A stretch of 64,000 nt of DNA from CAYWVO01 sp964461835 (GCA_964461835.1 CAYWVO010000002.1:62001-126000), one strand, 5' to 3'. Positions 9,244-18,815 are shown, numbered from the stretch's first letter. The notes: generated by a model from the letters alone, not told the origin. A program made the numbers and translations.

Positions 9244-10140
9244 ATGATCGGAAATGGATCCGTGCAATTGCAGGAATCGGGCCACCGACATCGCACGCTC
9301 CTACCGGCGGTAGTATTGGTATATTGTCTGCTGAATTTGAGTAGCCGTGTCGCACTGGGCGATTCATTTCCGGCAATCGATCCGACCGTTGATTCCCTCC
9401 TGCGACCATATACCATGGTAGATACCGGAGATACATTCCCACCGTACGAATACCGGCCGATCACCAATGTAGCGTTCGGTGTTGGAGAAACACTCAAATT
9501 TGCCCTGGGCTGGGAAAAAATTGTGGCCGGACACGCTACCGTTACAATTCCCGAAGTGACAGAATATCGGGGCCGTCCTTGTTTCCGTATTCGCACCACG
9601 GCGCGCTCCACGCGGTTCTTTTCGACGTTCTTTCGGGTCGAAGATTGGGCGGAGTCACTTATTGACGCTCAACAGATTTACCCTCTTCACTTCGAGAAAC
9701 ACATTAAAGAAGGGGGATACAACTCGGATCGGATAGCAGATTTCTATCCCGAATACGGTCTGGCCACCACGCAGCATGATACAGTCCGAATTCCGCCGTA
9801 TGTGCAGGATGCACTTTCCCTGCTTTTCTACACCCGCACGCAGCCACTCAAGGTCGGCGACACGGTGTTTGTCGACAACTTCTCCAAGAATAAATCATAC
9901 CCGCTCGAAGTGCGGGTGATCCGTCGCGAGCGTGTGCAGGTTAAGGCAGGAGAATTTAGTACCATCGTCGTGGAACCGTTGCTGCAAGCAGCGGGTTTGT
10001 TTAAACACCAGGGGAAATTGACGGTCTGGCTGACGGATGATCGTTTGAAAATGCCGGTGTTAATGAAAAGTAAGGTCATCGTCGGCTCGATTGTCGCGGA
10101 ACTGGAAGACTACCGTTTGGGACGGCTTGTCCGCTATTAG
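9244..10140 (+). CDS. DUF3108 domain protein, probably periplasmic
   Basis: The 298 residues begin with a hydrophobic segment (about 20-38) that could be a signal peptide after a long N-region. The body matches the DUF3108 pattern: GVGETLKFALGWEKIVAGHATVTI, then RIRTTARSTRFFSTFFRVEDW, the LHFEKHIKEGGYN turn, and a C-terminal WLTDDRLKMPVLMKSKV. DUF3108 proteins are predicted periplasmic beta-rich proteins of unknown function, often near envelope genes. The stop is one base before the start of the next gene, so the pair is probably co-translated. No catalytic residues can be claimed. Confidence 0.75.
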   Translation: MIGNGSVQLQESGHRHRTLLPAVVLVYCLLNLSSRVALGDSFPAIDPTVDSLLRPYTMVDTGDTFPPYEYRPITNVAFGVGETLKFALGWEKIVAGHATVTIPEVTEYRGRPCFRIRTTARSTRFFSTFFRVEDWAESLIDAQQIYPLHFEKHIKEGGYNSDRIADFYPEYGLATTQHDTVRIPPYVQDALSLLFYTRTQPLKVGDTVFVDNFSKNKSYPLEVRVIRRERVQVKAGEFSTIVVEPLLQAAGLFKHQGKLTVWLTDDRLKMPVLMKSKVIVGSIVAELEDYRLGRLVRY

Positions 10141-10141
10141 T

Positions 10142-11092
10142 ATGGCACGATATCGCCCGGTTGATTTACGCAAGGTGAAGACCATTCCGGTGCAACGCCG
10201 GGGTGGCGCCTACCGGCGCGAGCAATTTGCCCGTCCCCCAAAAGCCCGCGACAACGTTGGCCGGTTTTTTGCCGGCCTGCCGGATATCCTCAAAGGCCGG
10301 GAATGGCAGCAGTTAATCGAACAAATCGCTCGTGCGTATAAACGCGACAAACCGATTATCTGGCTCCTTGGCGCACATGTGATAAAGTGTGGTCTGTCGC
10401 CGGTGGTCATTGATCTGATGAAGCATGGTGTGGTCGGCGCTCTTTGTATGCACGGCGCCGGCGCTATTCATGACCTGGAAGTTGCACATTTGGGGAGTAC
10501 GTCCGAAGATGTCCTCACCAATCTGCATGACGGCACCTTTGGTATGGCCCGTGAGACGGCTGCCTGGTTTGCCGAGGGTATCGAATGTGCGCGTGAAAAA
10601 TCCTGCGGATTGGGAGCGGGCTTTGGTCATTCCCTGTCGCGTCGGGGAATTCCTCATCGCCGCTATTCTCTGTTCTATAATGCGCTGAAACTGGATATTC
10701 CGGCTACAGTCCATGTCGCTATCGGGGCGGATATTGTGGCACAGCATCCCAATTTCGACGCCGCAACGGTAGGGGAGACCAGCCATCGTGATTTCAAGCT
10801 GTTGTGCGGTGTCGCCCGGAAACTCCACCGTGGTGGTGTGGTCATTCTGTTCGGTTCAGCAGTCGTCCTCCCGGAGATTTTCCTCAAGGCCTTGGCGGTT
10901 GCCCGAAATCTGGGGAGAGTGGATAATTTCTCCACCGCCAACTTCGATATGATTCAACACTACCGTCCGCTGCAGAACGTGGTCCGGCGGCCCACGGCGA
11001 AGTCCGGTCACGGATTCACCTTTACCGGACATCACGAGATAATGCTGCCGTTGCTGGCCGCAGCAATTAAACATCGTTTGCGATTGAAATGA
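10142..11092 (+). CDS. Conserved protein resembling deoxyhypusine synthase
   Basis: The preferred ATG at 10142 lies one base after the DUF3108 stop and gives 316 residues; an earlier in-frame start at 10091 would lie within the DUF3108 gene. The stretch IWLLGAHVIKCGLSPVVIDL, followed by a helix, HGAGAIHDLEVA and HLGS, resembles the NAD-binding core of deoxyhypusine synthase (GAxxxxAGL..., GANxxHD...). Later conserved-looking blocks are HVAIGADIVAQHPNFDAA, FGSAVVLPEIFLKALAVARN and TANFDMIQHYRP. Bacteria do not make hypusine, so the substrate is unknown; related bacterial enzymes act on polyamines. Similarity is by eye only, and the closest family could instead be an uncharacterised branch. Confidence 0.6.
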   Translation: MARYRPVDLRKVKTIPVQRRGGAYRREQFARPPKARDNVGRFFAGLPDILKGREWQQLIEQIARAYKRDKPIIWLLGAHVIKCGLSPVVIDLMKHGVVGALCMHGAGAIHDLEVAHLGSTSEDVLTNLHDGTFGMARETAAWFAEGIECAREKSCGLGAGFGHSLSRRGIPHRRYSLFYNALKLDIPATVHVAIGADIVAQHPNFDAATVGETSHRDFKLLCGVARKLHRGGVVILFGSAVVLPEIFLKALAVARNLGRVDNFSTANFDMIQHYRPLQNVVRRPTAKSGHGFTFTGHHEIMLPLLAAAIKHRLRLK

Positions 11093-11123
11093 GTGCGTGG
11101 GAGATTCTCTGTTGCCGCAGTGT

Positions 11124-11294
11124 TCACTTTCGGCTGAAAATCACCCCGACTCCCAATGCAATCAACACCACCGGCCAGTACCGCCAGAGGGTGTCTGTTT
11201 CCATGCCCAAATGATCGAGCAGAAGAACCACGCCAAAAAAGATAAATAATGTTCCAATCAAGATCGAAAACCAGCGTGAACCTGCACGCGCCAT
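11124..11294 (-). CDS. Small membrane protein, LiaI/LiaF transmembrane-like
   Basis: A 56-residue reading frame starts with ATG at 11294 and is preceded by GGAGG with 5-base spacing. The translation has two hydrophobic helices: WFSILIGTLFIFFGVVLLL and YWPVVLIALGVGVIFS. The second, with its YWP...LIALG pattern, is typical of the LiaI-LiaF-like transmembrane module found in small bacterial membrane proteins. It lies 70 bases downstream of the MFS transporter on the same strand and may be the last gene of that operon. Its function is unknown. The good ribosome-binding site and membrane pattern make a chance frame less likely. Confidence 0.55.
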   Translation of the reverse strand: MARAGSRWFSILIGTLFIFFGVVLLLDHLGMETDTLWRYWPVVLIALGVGVIFSRK

Positions 11295-11364
11295 ACCACC
11301 CTCCGTTCACGTATCTCTATGAATCGGCAGTCTCATCCCAAGAGTCAAACAGAAAATTCAGCAA

Positions 11365-12735
11365 TTACCGGTTCTGGAGCGGGTCAGGAATCCGTCGATA
11401 AATAATCAAACCAAGAGCCATAATCCCGGCCATGACCAAGACGGCCAAGCGGTACTGTATTGATTCGCGCAATAGGGCGGAATCACCCAATCCCACTGAA
11501 TCCGCCCAGTCGCGCAGCGTTTCACCGGCTCCGGTGTCGACGGCGAAGACTGCAATGATCCCACCCCAGATCAGGGGGCCGATGATGGCGGCTGCCCGTC
11601 CGGAAAGGGCATACAGGCCGAAAAATTGGCCGATGACGTCGGACGGTACCAAACCAATCAGCAAGGCACGCGAGGAGGTCCACACCGCACCCAGGAAAAT
11701 CCCGATAAACGAGCCGAGGATCCAGAAAACTGTGGCATTGGTGGTAAAAGCGGCGATACACAGCGTCCCAATCCAGCCCCAGACCGCCAGACGTAACGCG
11801 CGTTTCGGCCGCAGCCAATCGGTCAGCCAGCCCCAAAAGAGCGAACCGGCGATTGCCGAAACCGTTGAGATCATAAACAGGACAATCTTGTCCTGGTCCG
11901 GAAATCCCATCGCTTTTTCCGTGTAGATGGCCATGAAAACAATAACGGTGGCGATGGCATCCTCAAAAAAATAGTCAGCAATCAGGAAACGCAGCACGCC
12001 CGGATATTTCTTGGTGGCGCGGAGACCCCCCACGAGCCGGTCGAACGATTTGCGCAATAATCCTCGTCCCGTGTGTCCGTGAGCACCCGCGGAATACTCA
12101 CGCACCCAGATAAACGTCGGCAGCGCAAACAGAAAAAAGAGAATCGCAGTGGGAATAAACGCTCCGGACCGACCCCAGCCGGGGAGGCCGGCAATGTCGA
12201 GGCCAAAAACACTCCCCTCGACAAAGGGGAAGACCGTCACCAATCCGACAATTGCTCCCAGGTAACCGAGGGCGACACCCCAGCCGGACACCGCCCCGAG
12301 GGTGCGCGGGGTGGCGACACCTGGCAGCAGCGCATTGTAAAAAACAATAGCGCCTTCGTACGAAACATTGGCAATCACAAATAAGACCATGCAAATAATA
12401 AACAGCGGCGAACTGAGGTCCAGGACTCCCACCAGAATGCCGATGGCGAGCATACAGCCAATACAACTGAGACTGAGAATAATAAGAAACCGCTTGCGAT
12501 TACCCAGCAAATCCGACACGGCGCCCAGAATCGGCATGGTCAGCGCCGTTATTCCCATCGAAATTGAATAGGGAATCGCGTACCATAAATCCCCCTGGCC
12601 CTGGTCAATCACCACCCACTGTGCGAAATACATGGTGATAATGTTCATGGAGAAAATGGTGTTGGCAAAGTCGTACAGCAGCCATGACCAAATCTCGCGG
12701 CGGTTGGGTGCGTTGGCGAAGGGAATCAGCGACAT
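11365..12735 (-). CDS. MFS transporter, UMF1 (Atg22-like) family
   Basis: The 456-residue protein begins RREIWSWLLYDFANTIFSM, the hallmark of UMF1-type major facilitator proteins related to fungal Atg22. About twelve hydrophobic segments are visible. The GAVSDLLGNRKR loop between helices 2 and 3 is the usual MFS motif A, and a second such loop, GWLTDWLRPKRALR, lies in the second half. The substrate cannot be read from sequence; members have been linked to amino-acid export from vacuoles in yeast, but bacterial members are uncharacterised. The start is 30 bases after the stop of the outer-membrane gene, with no clear ribosome-binding site. Confidence 0.88.
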   Translation of the reverse strand: MSLIPFANAPNRREIWSWLLYDFANTIFSMNIITMYFAQWVVIDQGQGDLWYAIPYSISMGITALTMPILGAVSDLLGNRKRFLIILSLSCIGCMLAIGILVGVLDLSSPLFIICMVLFVIANVSYEGAIVFYNALLPGVATPRTLGAVSGWGVALGYLGAIVGLVTVFPFVEGSVFGLDIAGLPGWGRSGAFIPTAILFFLFALPTFIWVREYSAGAHGHTGRGLLRKSFDRLVGGLRATKKYPGVLRFLIADYFFEDAIATVIVFMAIYTEKAMGFPDQDKIVLFMISTVSAIAGSLFWGWLTDWLRPKRALRLAVWGWIGTLCIAAFTTNATVFWILGSFIGIFLGAVWTSSRALLIGLVPSDVIGQFFGLYALSGRAAAIIGPLIWGGIIAVFAVDTGAGETLRDWADSVGLGDSALLRESIQYRLAVLVMAGIMALGLIIYRRIPDPLQNR

Positions 12736-12765
12736 GGATAGTATCAGATATTTCCGTTACGCGGC

Positions 12766-14778
12766 TCAGTTCCACAGACGCAGGTGCAATCCCCACATGA
12801 CCGTTTGTCCTACATAATTAAAGCCGGGAGACTTGCGATACCCGTAATTGAAAAAGTTCTGCGACAGCCAATACAACGTGAGACCGCGGATAGTTGCGGA
12901 CCCAATCAGGTCGGTGCGATATACCTCCCGGCGGTTATAGAATGTATAATCTTTACTTGGCATTCGCCAGGCCATGAATTCGGCCGCACCGTGTAATTGC
13001 AGGTTGAGTTGTGGGATATGAATTGTCAACTGTGATTGCGCGACGAGCTGATGATCGATATAATCCGGCAAGCGTCGGCCGGACAATGTCTCGGCCCGTT
13101 TGTATCCGTACATGATCCGTGTGGTCAGCCACGTTGGCCAGTGCACCGCGGATTGAAGTTCGAAACCCACGGTGCGCGCATCTTGCGCTACCGGCTGATA
13201 GGCTAGTGCCGTGTCGAGGGCGTTGGCATCCCGCCAATAATAATATGCTTCTTCATAACCGGCCCAGGTACTGCCACTCAGATGAAAGGCATCGCTGAGT
13301 TGATATGTTCCGGCAAGACGGAGTTGGTTCGACCACCAACTGGACAGGCCGGACGATCCGCGTTCCATGTACGTGAGTGTTTCATCGTCGTCATTCAAGA
13401 ACGTTGCAGTCATCAACGGCCAGTCACGGTCGACCAATGCCGGTATGCGGCGTTCACGAATTGCGCTGAGAGAGATTTCGGTGGCAGTGGATAGTTCCAT
13501 TCGCAGTGTCGCACTGATCCCGGGAGCCGGGGCATCGTCGGTGGTGCCCGTCACCTGCGTGCGAACAATCGCGCTTATGCCGGGGGTCATTGCCTGATAA
13601 TAGCGAGATGTTAACCGATATGAGAGACGGCTGGGCTCAATACTGTGAATGGCAAAACGCTGGAGTTCACCGCCGGCCGAAACCGACCAAAGACGCTGAT
13701 GAGCCGTATCGATGACGTACATGGCGTCCAACGACGTGTGTGAAACCTTAGTCACGTATGAATGCAATTGACTCGGTGAACTTTTGAGGTGGAATTTCTC
13801 CGCGTTATGTGAGAGTCGAACATTCCAGCGAGTGGACACCGTGTCATCCGGCTCGATGTTCAACACGGTGCGCCAGGAGAGATCATCGCGGGTGAATCGG
13901 TACAACCAGAAATCAGAGGCGGTCTGGATATCAGACAGTGAACGATATTGGTAAAATGATCCGGAAGCACGCAAGCCAAAGGGCAGCGGCGAGTACAACG
14001 CACTATACAAATAACGGTTGTTTCCGGCATCATTAATCCCCACACCGTCCGATTGGGCAAAGGAAAAGCCCAGGTTTACCAGGCGGCCTTCGGGGAGAGG
14101 GCGCAGGAGGCGGCCCTGCGTGAGATTAATACCATGCGTGCCCTGCCGAACCAGAAAGTCCGAATAGGCCACCGACGGCACTGAGTCAATCGTGTTTGCG
14201 GCAATAACATTGCCGCGGGGATCTCCCACGCCGCTAGGTCCTCCGACGAACGACGTGAACATGAAGGGGGGAATCATCATCGCATCGGCGGCCATGACCT
14301 GGGGAAATGTCGGTCGCCGAAGGGAGAGTGGCCCGTTGCCCAAGGTCATCGACGGCGGCACGCCCTGGAATCCACGCCGGAACAAACGCCGACTGGTGGC
14401 AAACTCAGTTAAGGCATACGCATCGATCATGGAATTGAATACCAGATGGTCAGAAAATGCGAGGTGTGGCAGGGCAATCATCTCAGAAAACGAATGATGT
14501 CGAGTGGTCGGGACTGTATCCCAGGGAGAAGGTACGATGACCCATGGCCGGGCGGGCGTTGTGGTATCGGCAGTCGTATCACCGAGTTCCTCTTTCATTT
14601 GTTCGAGGTACTGCTGGTAAATATCGTCGGCAGTCACCGAATCGGAACGGACAGTACTGGTAGTGTCGATCAGTGAATCTTGAGGCTCGACAGGTGTGTC
14701 CTGAGCGCCGGTGGACAGCGGTAGAATCGCAAGCGTCAGGATACTCAAGAGTAATCCTGCTCGACAGGAGCGATTCAT
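12766..14778 (-). CDS. Predicted outer-membrane beta-barrel protein
   Basis: I recognise no named family in this 670-residue protein. It has a signal peptide (residues 1-25, ending near STGA-Q), then a Thr/Ser/Asp-rich linker to about residue 80. The rest is dense in alternating hydrophobic and aromatic residues suggesting many amphipathic beta strands, and it ends in HLRLWN, an aromatic-type C-terminus seen in outer-membrane barrels. A plug-like segment around residues 120-230 precedes the barrel. Its ATG overlaps the TGA stop of the ECF transporter S component (ATGA), so the two are tightly coupled. This suggests, but does not prove, that it is the outer-membrane channel for the substrate taken up by the S component. 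Confidence 0.65.
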   Translation of the reverse strand: MNRSCRAGLLLSILTLAILPLSTGAQDTPVEPQDSLIDTTSTVRSDSVTADDIYQQYLEQMKEELGDTTADTTTPARPWVIVPSPWDTVPTTRHHSFSEMIALPHLAFSDHLVFNSMIDAYALTEFATSRRLFRRGFQGVPPSMTLGNGPLSLRRPTFPQVMAADAMMIPPFMFTSFVGGPSGVGDPRGNVIAANTIDSVPSVAYSDFLVRQGTHGINLTQGRLLRPLPEGRLVNLGFSFAQSDGVGINDAGNNRYLYSALYSPLPFGLRASGSFYQYRSLSDIQTASDFWLYRFTRDDLSWRTVLNIEPDDTVSTRWNVRLSHNAEKFHLKSSPSQLHSYVTKVSHTSLDAMYVIDTAHQRLWSVSAGGELQRFAIHSIEPSRLSYRLTSRYYQAMTPGISAIVRTQVTGTTDDAPAPGISATLRMELSTATEISLSAIRERRIPALVDRDWPLMTATFLNDDDETLTYMERGSSGLSSWWSNQLRLAGTYQLSDAFHLSGSTWAGYEEAYYYWRDANALDTALAYQPVAQDARTVGFELQSAVHWPTWLTTRIMYGYKRAETLSGRRLPDYIDHQLVAQSQLTIHIPQLNLQLHGAAEFMAWRMPSKDYTFYNRREVYRTDLIGSATIRGLTLYWLSQNFFNYGYRKSPGFNYVGQTVMWGLHLRLWN

Positions 14779-15311
14779 GAGACCGGTTGCCTCCTCTGCG
14801 GCGCCGGGACAATTTTACACAACGCCGGAAATACAACCGCAAATAAGAGGCAATTGGAGACGATGTGCAACGCCGAAAAGGGGATGCCCGCAATCAGCCA
14901 CGCCCAGAGGCTGCCCAGGGTGGCGACCATGGCCAGGTTGGTTGCCAGATCATAGAACAAAGTGATAACGCCTCCCAATATCGCCAGCCCAATTCGATTG
15001 GGTTTCGTCAACCAATCCCAGGGATTCCATGAGGCCAGAATTCCGCCGATCAATCCGGCCAACCCCATCCCCAGGACCTGCGCCAGGAGGACCGGGGGAA
15101 TAGCGGGGCCGAACGGATTAAGCGTCGAATACAAAAATTCCGCCGCTGCGCCGATGGTCAATCCCCAACCGGGGCCGAAGCGAAAGCCAATGAAAAAGTA
15201 CGTGAGGAGAAACGGCTCAACATTGGGGATTCCTAACAAGGGGAGTTTGATTACAAAGGCGGCGGCTACCAGGCCGCCGATATGCGCTAGTTCTCGAGCA
15301 GTGAGGTTCAC
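14775..15311 (-). CDS. ECF transporter S component (vitamin uptake)
   Basis: This 178-residue, six-helix membrane protein looks like a substrate-binding S component of an energy-coupling factor transporter. Features are the GIPNVEPFLLTYFFIGFRFG segment, then GPGWGLTIGAAAEFLYS and PAIPPVLLAQVLGMGLAGL. The GTG start at 15311 overlaps the TGA stop of the protease gene (GTGA), and the gene's own stop overlaps the next start (ATGA). A longer frame from 15368 would lie inside the protease gene and is unlikely. The ATPase and T subunits are not in the window, as expected for group II S components that share a common module. The vitamin cannot be told from sequence. Confidence 0.75.
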   Translation of the reverse strand: MNLTARELAHIGGLVAAAFVIKLPLLGIPNVEPFLLTYFFIGFRFGPGWGLTIGAAAEFLYSTLNPFGPAIPPVLLAQVLGMGLAGLIGGILASWNPWDWLTKPNRIGLAILGGVITLFYDLATNLAMVATLGSLWAWLIAGIPFSALHIVSNCLLFAVVFPALCKIVPAPQRRQPVS

Positions 15312-17203
15312 GGACGGAACACGGCGATAGTTTGCCGGGAGACGTCGTCGCCCAACCGCACCAGGCAAATATAAATTCCGGAGGCCACAGCTTCGCCGGA
15401 GCGATTACGGCCATCCCACTGAAAATCCCGGTGGGGGGGACCGCTGCCCTGTTCATAGTAATATGGTGTCGTGCCGCCGACATCCCGTTCGGTTCGGCCG
15501 CCACGCACCAACTCGCCGGCAGCGGTATAAATCGTCACTTCCGTTTCTTCCTTGGATTCCCGATAGACAGGAACGGTTAACAGCGCATCGTCGCCTACCG
15601 TAAACGGATTTGGATACGCCGGCTTGACCTCATCACCCGCAATTGATTGAAGCGTATCGCTGACTTCAAATGAAAATTTTTGCTGTGGCAGGTTGCGGTA
15701 CAAGACATAATCGCGGTCATAGGGCATCGCCATCACCATGATATTCTCATACGTCTGCCACTTCGGCACTACGAGCGGTTCGGTAATGCTGCGAGTAGAG
15801 AAGATATCCGGTTCACCTAACTGCGTCATCCCGGCTGCCACAATCGCCCATATATCAAGGTCTTCATGCGTCAGCCTGAACTTGAAGTCGATGGTGGAAT
15901 CTGCTTCCGGAGTAACGAAACTAATGTAGGTCGCCCCCAGATAATACGGGGCGAGTCGGCTGCTGGTGCCGGCAGAGAAAAGGGGCACCGAATCTTCCAC
16001 GGGGTAGGATGTATACTCGAACAGATACTTTGTATCATCAATCGTCGGATAATACAAGCCTTCCTCGAAGGAGAAAGTCCGGTATCGATCACCGGAGTAA
16101 TAGCACCAAAGCCGAAAGCGTCCCAGCTCTTCATATAACGAGGCACCTCGTTCCTGAAGCTCATCAGCCAGGACCGGGACCACGTTTAAGAGGCGGTGTT
16201 TCGCGCACTCGACCCACACCTCGCGAATAATATCATTGCCGAACCGTTCGCTGAGATAGCGAGGCCAGACACAGGCACCGTATTCATAATTCGTGCGCTG
16301 GAAGACGGTATTGTCCGTAGTGAGGGCCCAAGCCGGATTGTTGAAGAAACCGGGAAGGTAGTTGTAGTAGTCGTTGACCTCACCGTAGACAATATCTTCC
16401 ATCCAGGTCGCGGTCATCTCATGCCACCAGATATCGTTATCCTGGCCGGTTTCGAGATCTTCCTCCGTAGCGAAATATTCGGAGACATCCATACCCACCT
16501 GAATCACATGAAAAAACTCGTGCGCCACCGTGACCGATAGAATCATTTCCCATTCTTCGGGGCTGTATAACGGTTCGTAATCGCGATAATCATTGTCGAT
16601 TTCCATGTAGGCGGTCGCTCGCGGTGGAGACGTGCCAAATGAATACTCCGGCGTGGTGAGTCCATAGTATATCCGACCAAGGTTGCGGACAAAAATGTCG
16701 ACGGCATCCGTTTCGCCTCCGTAAGGTGCATCCGATGGTGGCGCCGGATATCCCATCTCCTCGATTTCTTTCTGCCAGACTTCCTCGAAAATTTCCCCGA
16801 CACGGATGACGTAATAGGGAATCCGCTCCGGACCTTCCGACCAGCCTTTGGAAAGATCGACTGAGTGGGAACCGGAGGTATCGTAATGAATGCGGAAATG
16901 TCCCTCCGGAGTATCGTAGTGGAATTCCCGTTCCGGTCGTTCAAGTACATATTCGGCCAGCAAGTCCTGGGCGCTTTTGGATAACTTTGACCAGTTGTTT
17001 TTTGCCTCCAGTATTACGCCGAATGCGCACTTGCCGGAACCCGGCGCCGCCTCCGCAGCAGCGAGATCACTGGTCGGTTGGTAAATACTGAGTACATCGC
17101 GAATAATTTGTTGTTCGCGTTCGACACTCAAACCCTCCGCCAGGGCGATATTGCCAATAACCAGTACCGCCACCACCGCCACTACCCACTGTGCTTTCTG
17201 CAT
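15308..17203 (-). CDS. Secreted metalloprotease, MXAN_6640 type, with C-terminal sorting domain
   Basis: The 631-residue protein has a signal peptide (residues 1-22). The zinc-binding motif HEFFH is at 228-232, followed about 35 residues on by WWHEMTATWMED, the pattern of the MXAN_6640 family of putative metalloproteases. The last 90 residues start with AYPNPF, contain QWDGRNRSGEAVASGIYICLV and end in an IAVFRP strand; this is the FlgD-like or type IX (type A) sorting domain, so the protein may be exported by T9SS and attached at the surface. The ATG is preceded by GGAGAG with 6-base spacing. It lies 36 bases downstream of ftcD and is coupled by GTGA to the ECF S gene. Confidence 0.82.
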   Translation of the reverse strand: MQKAQWVVAVVAVLVIGNIALAEGLSVEREQQIIRDVLSIYQPTSDLAAAEAAPGSGKCAFGVILEAKNNWSKLSKSAQDLLAEYVLERPEREFHYDTPEGHFRIHYDTSGSHSVDLSKGWSEGPERIPYYVIRVGEIFEEVWQKEIEEMGYPAPPSDAPYGGETDAVDIFVRNLGRIYYGLTTPEYSFGTSPPRATAYMEIDNDYRDYEPLYSPEEWEMILSVTVAHEFFHVIQVGMDVSEYFATEEDLETGQDNDIWWHEMTATWMEDIVYGEVNDYYNYLPGFFNNPAWALTTDNTVFQRTNYEYGACVWPRYLSERFGNDIIREVWVECAKHRLLNVVPVLADELQERGASLYEELGRFRLWCYYSGDRYRTFSFEEGLYYPTIDDTKYLFEYTSYPVEDSVPLFSAGTSSRLAPYYLGATYISFVTPEADSTIDFKFRLTHEDLDIWAIVAAGMTQLGEPDIFSTRSITEPLVVPKWQTYENIMVMAMPYDRDYVLYRNLPQQKFSFEVSDTLQSIAGDEVKPAYPNPFTVGDDALLTVPVYRESKEETEVTIYTAAGELVRGGRTERDVGGTTPYYYEQGSGPPHRDFQWDGRNRSGEAVASGIYICLVRLGDDVSRQTIAVFRP

Positions 17204-17239
17204 GCGATCTCTCCGTTACTGCGATCCTGCCGGACCGAA

Positions 17240-18772
17240 CTAAATCTTGCTATTCACTGCTTCTACGCACTCTTGTAGTACACTATCGGCGTGCGCCTCA
17301 AGTTCCCCGATTTTATGCTCCATATCCGCGACAAACGTGTGATCATCGAGCCCACCGAGGTTGATTTTCACATTCCACCCGGCCGAATACACCGCTGAAT
17401 GCGCCATACGCGCACCAACGCCGCCGTCCGTAACCGAGTTAACGTTCCCCATTTCAATAACTTGCTTCGCCAGATCCAAAACCGTGCTCGCTTTTCCGGC
17501 AACTTCCAGTGGCGTCGTACAGGCTACTTTGGTTGCTTTCGTAATTGCTTCCGCACGAGCGGCTTTTTCCTCGTCAGTGTCCTTGGGCAGCTTGCGGGCG
17601 GCCATAATGGCATTAAAGGCGTCGGCGTCTTTTTGAATCAATATGCTCAGTTCCGCACGCAACTCATCGGCGTGCCGAATTATCTCCTCCATCTTTTCTT
17701 TCACGTCCGCATACTTTTTCTTCCCGATTGTCAGCCGCCCAACCATGGCCACCAAGCCCGCGGCGAGCATGCCGGATGCCGCGGCGACGGAGCCGCCGCC
17801 GGGTGCCGGGGACTTGGAGGCCACTTCATCGACGAATCCTGCCCAGCCGCGTTCCGTGGACTGCTGTTTAAGTTTTTGCGCAAGTTTTTCCTCGAGAATC
17901 TGATCTTTGGAGAAGTTCTCCAGCTGCAGGTAATGTACGGCACAATCGACCAGCGATTTCTGTGGCGTTAACCCGACGATTTCCGAGGATGTTACCTGCA
18001 CCCCCCATCGTTCCGCCTCGGATTTGATCATATTAAATACGCGAAAGATGGGTGTTTTGGTGTAGTTTACCAGGTTCATCGAGACCTGGGCTTGATTCCG
18101 GTCTTTGATATCAAACCCCATGGCCTTGACGTAGCGCAGGCCACCACCACCGAAGCGAATTGCTTTGGCAATTTTCTTGGCAATCGATACGCGCGGCGTG
18201 CTCAGATAGGCATTATATGCGACTAGCGGAAATCGTACTCCGACCGCGGTGGCACCGGCTTTGAGGTTCATCTTGGCCGGGCCGAAGTCCGGCGTGCGGT
18301 CGGGATTCGTCTCGATCTCGTCCCGAATGCCCTCATATTGCCCGCGACGCACATCCGCCAAGTTTTCGCGGTCCGGCCGGGTGGCCGCCAATTCATAGAG
18401 GTATATGGGGATGTGCAGTTCTTCGGCAGCCCGGCGTCCCAGCTCCTTGGCCAGCGAAATACATTCGGCGTTGGAAATATCGGCGATCGGAATAAACGGG
18501 ACCACGTCAGTTGCTCCCATTCGGGGATGTTCGCCGACGTGGGTTTGCATATCAACTAACTCGGCGGCTTTGCTCATCGAACGAAAAACGCCTTCGGCCA
18601 CTGCTTCCGGTTCTCCCACGTAGGTCACGACCGCGCGATTGTGATCGGCGTCCATTTCCTTGTCCAGCAGTACGATACCCTCGACAGTCAGGGCAGCCTC
18701 AATGATTGCGTCGAGGACCTCCGGGCGACGGCCCTCGGAGAAATTCGGTACACATTCGATGATCGCGGGCAT
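17240..18772 (-). CDS. ftcD: Glutamate formimidoyltransferase / formimidoyltetrahydrofolate cyclodeaminase (FtcD)
   Basis: This is the two-domain enzyme of histidine breakdown that moves a formimino group from formiminoglutamate to tetrahydrofolate and then releases ammonia. Residues 1-300 form the formiminotransferase: IIECVPNFSEGRRPEV at the N-terminus and the His of HVGEHPRMGATDVVPFIPI. Residues 315-510 form the cyclodeaminase: FVDEVASKSPAPGGGSVAAA and the following helices. The ATG at 18772 has AAAGGAG upstream; a longer frame from 18808 lacks homology. Both domains are fused, as in animals; many bacteria keep them apart. No other hut genes are in the window. It is the first gene after a good promoter at 18816-18844. 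Confidence 0.93.
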   Translation of the reverse strand: MPAIIECVPNFSEGRRPEVLDAIIEAALTVEGIVLLDKEMDADHNRAVVTYVGEPEAVAEGVFRSMSKAAELVDMQTHVGEHPRMGATDVVPFIPIADISNAECISLAKELGRRAAEELHIPIYLYELAATRPDRENLADVRRGQYEGIRDEIETNPDRTPDFGPAKMNLKAGATAVGVRFPLVAYNAYLSTPRVSIAKKIAKAIRFGGGGLRYVKAMGFDIKDRNQAQVSMNLVNYTKTPIFRVFNMIKSEAERWGVQVTSSEIVGLTPQKSLVDCAVHYLQLENFSKDQILEEKLAQKLKQQSTERGWAGFVDEVASKSPAPGGGSVAAASGMLAAGLVAMVGRLTIGKKKYADVKEKMEEIIRHADELRAELSILIQKDADAFNAIMAARKLPKDTDEEKAARAEAITKATKVACTTPLEVAGKASTVLDLAKQVIEMGNVNSVTDGGVGARMAHSAVYSAGWNVKINLGGLDDHTFVADMEHKIGELEAHADSVLQECVEAVNSKI

Positions 18773-18815
18773 TGTTACTCCTTTACGAATAAGCCTGTCT
18801 TTGCACAAACTCTAT

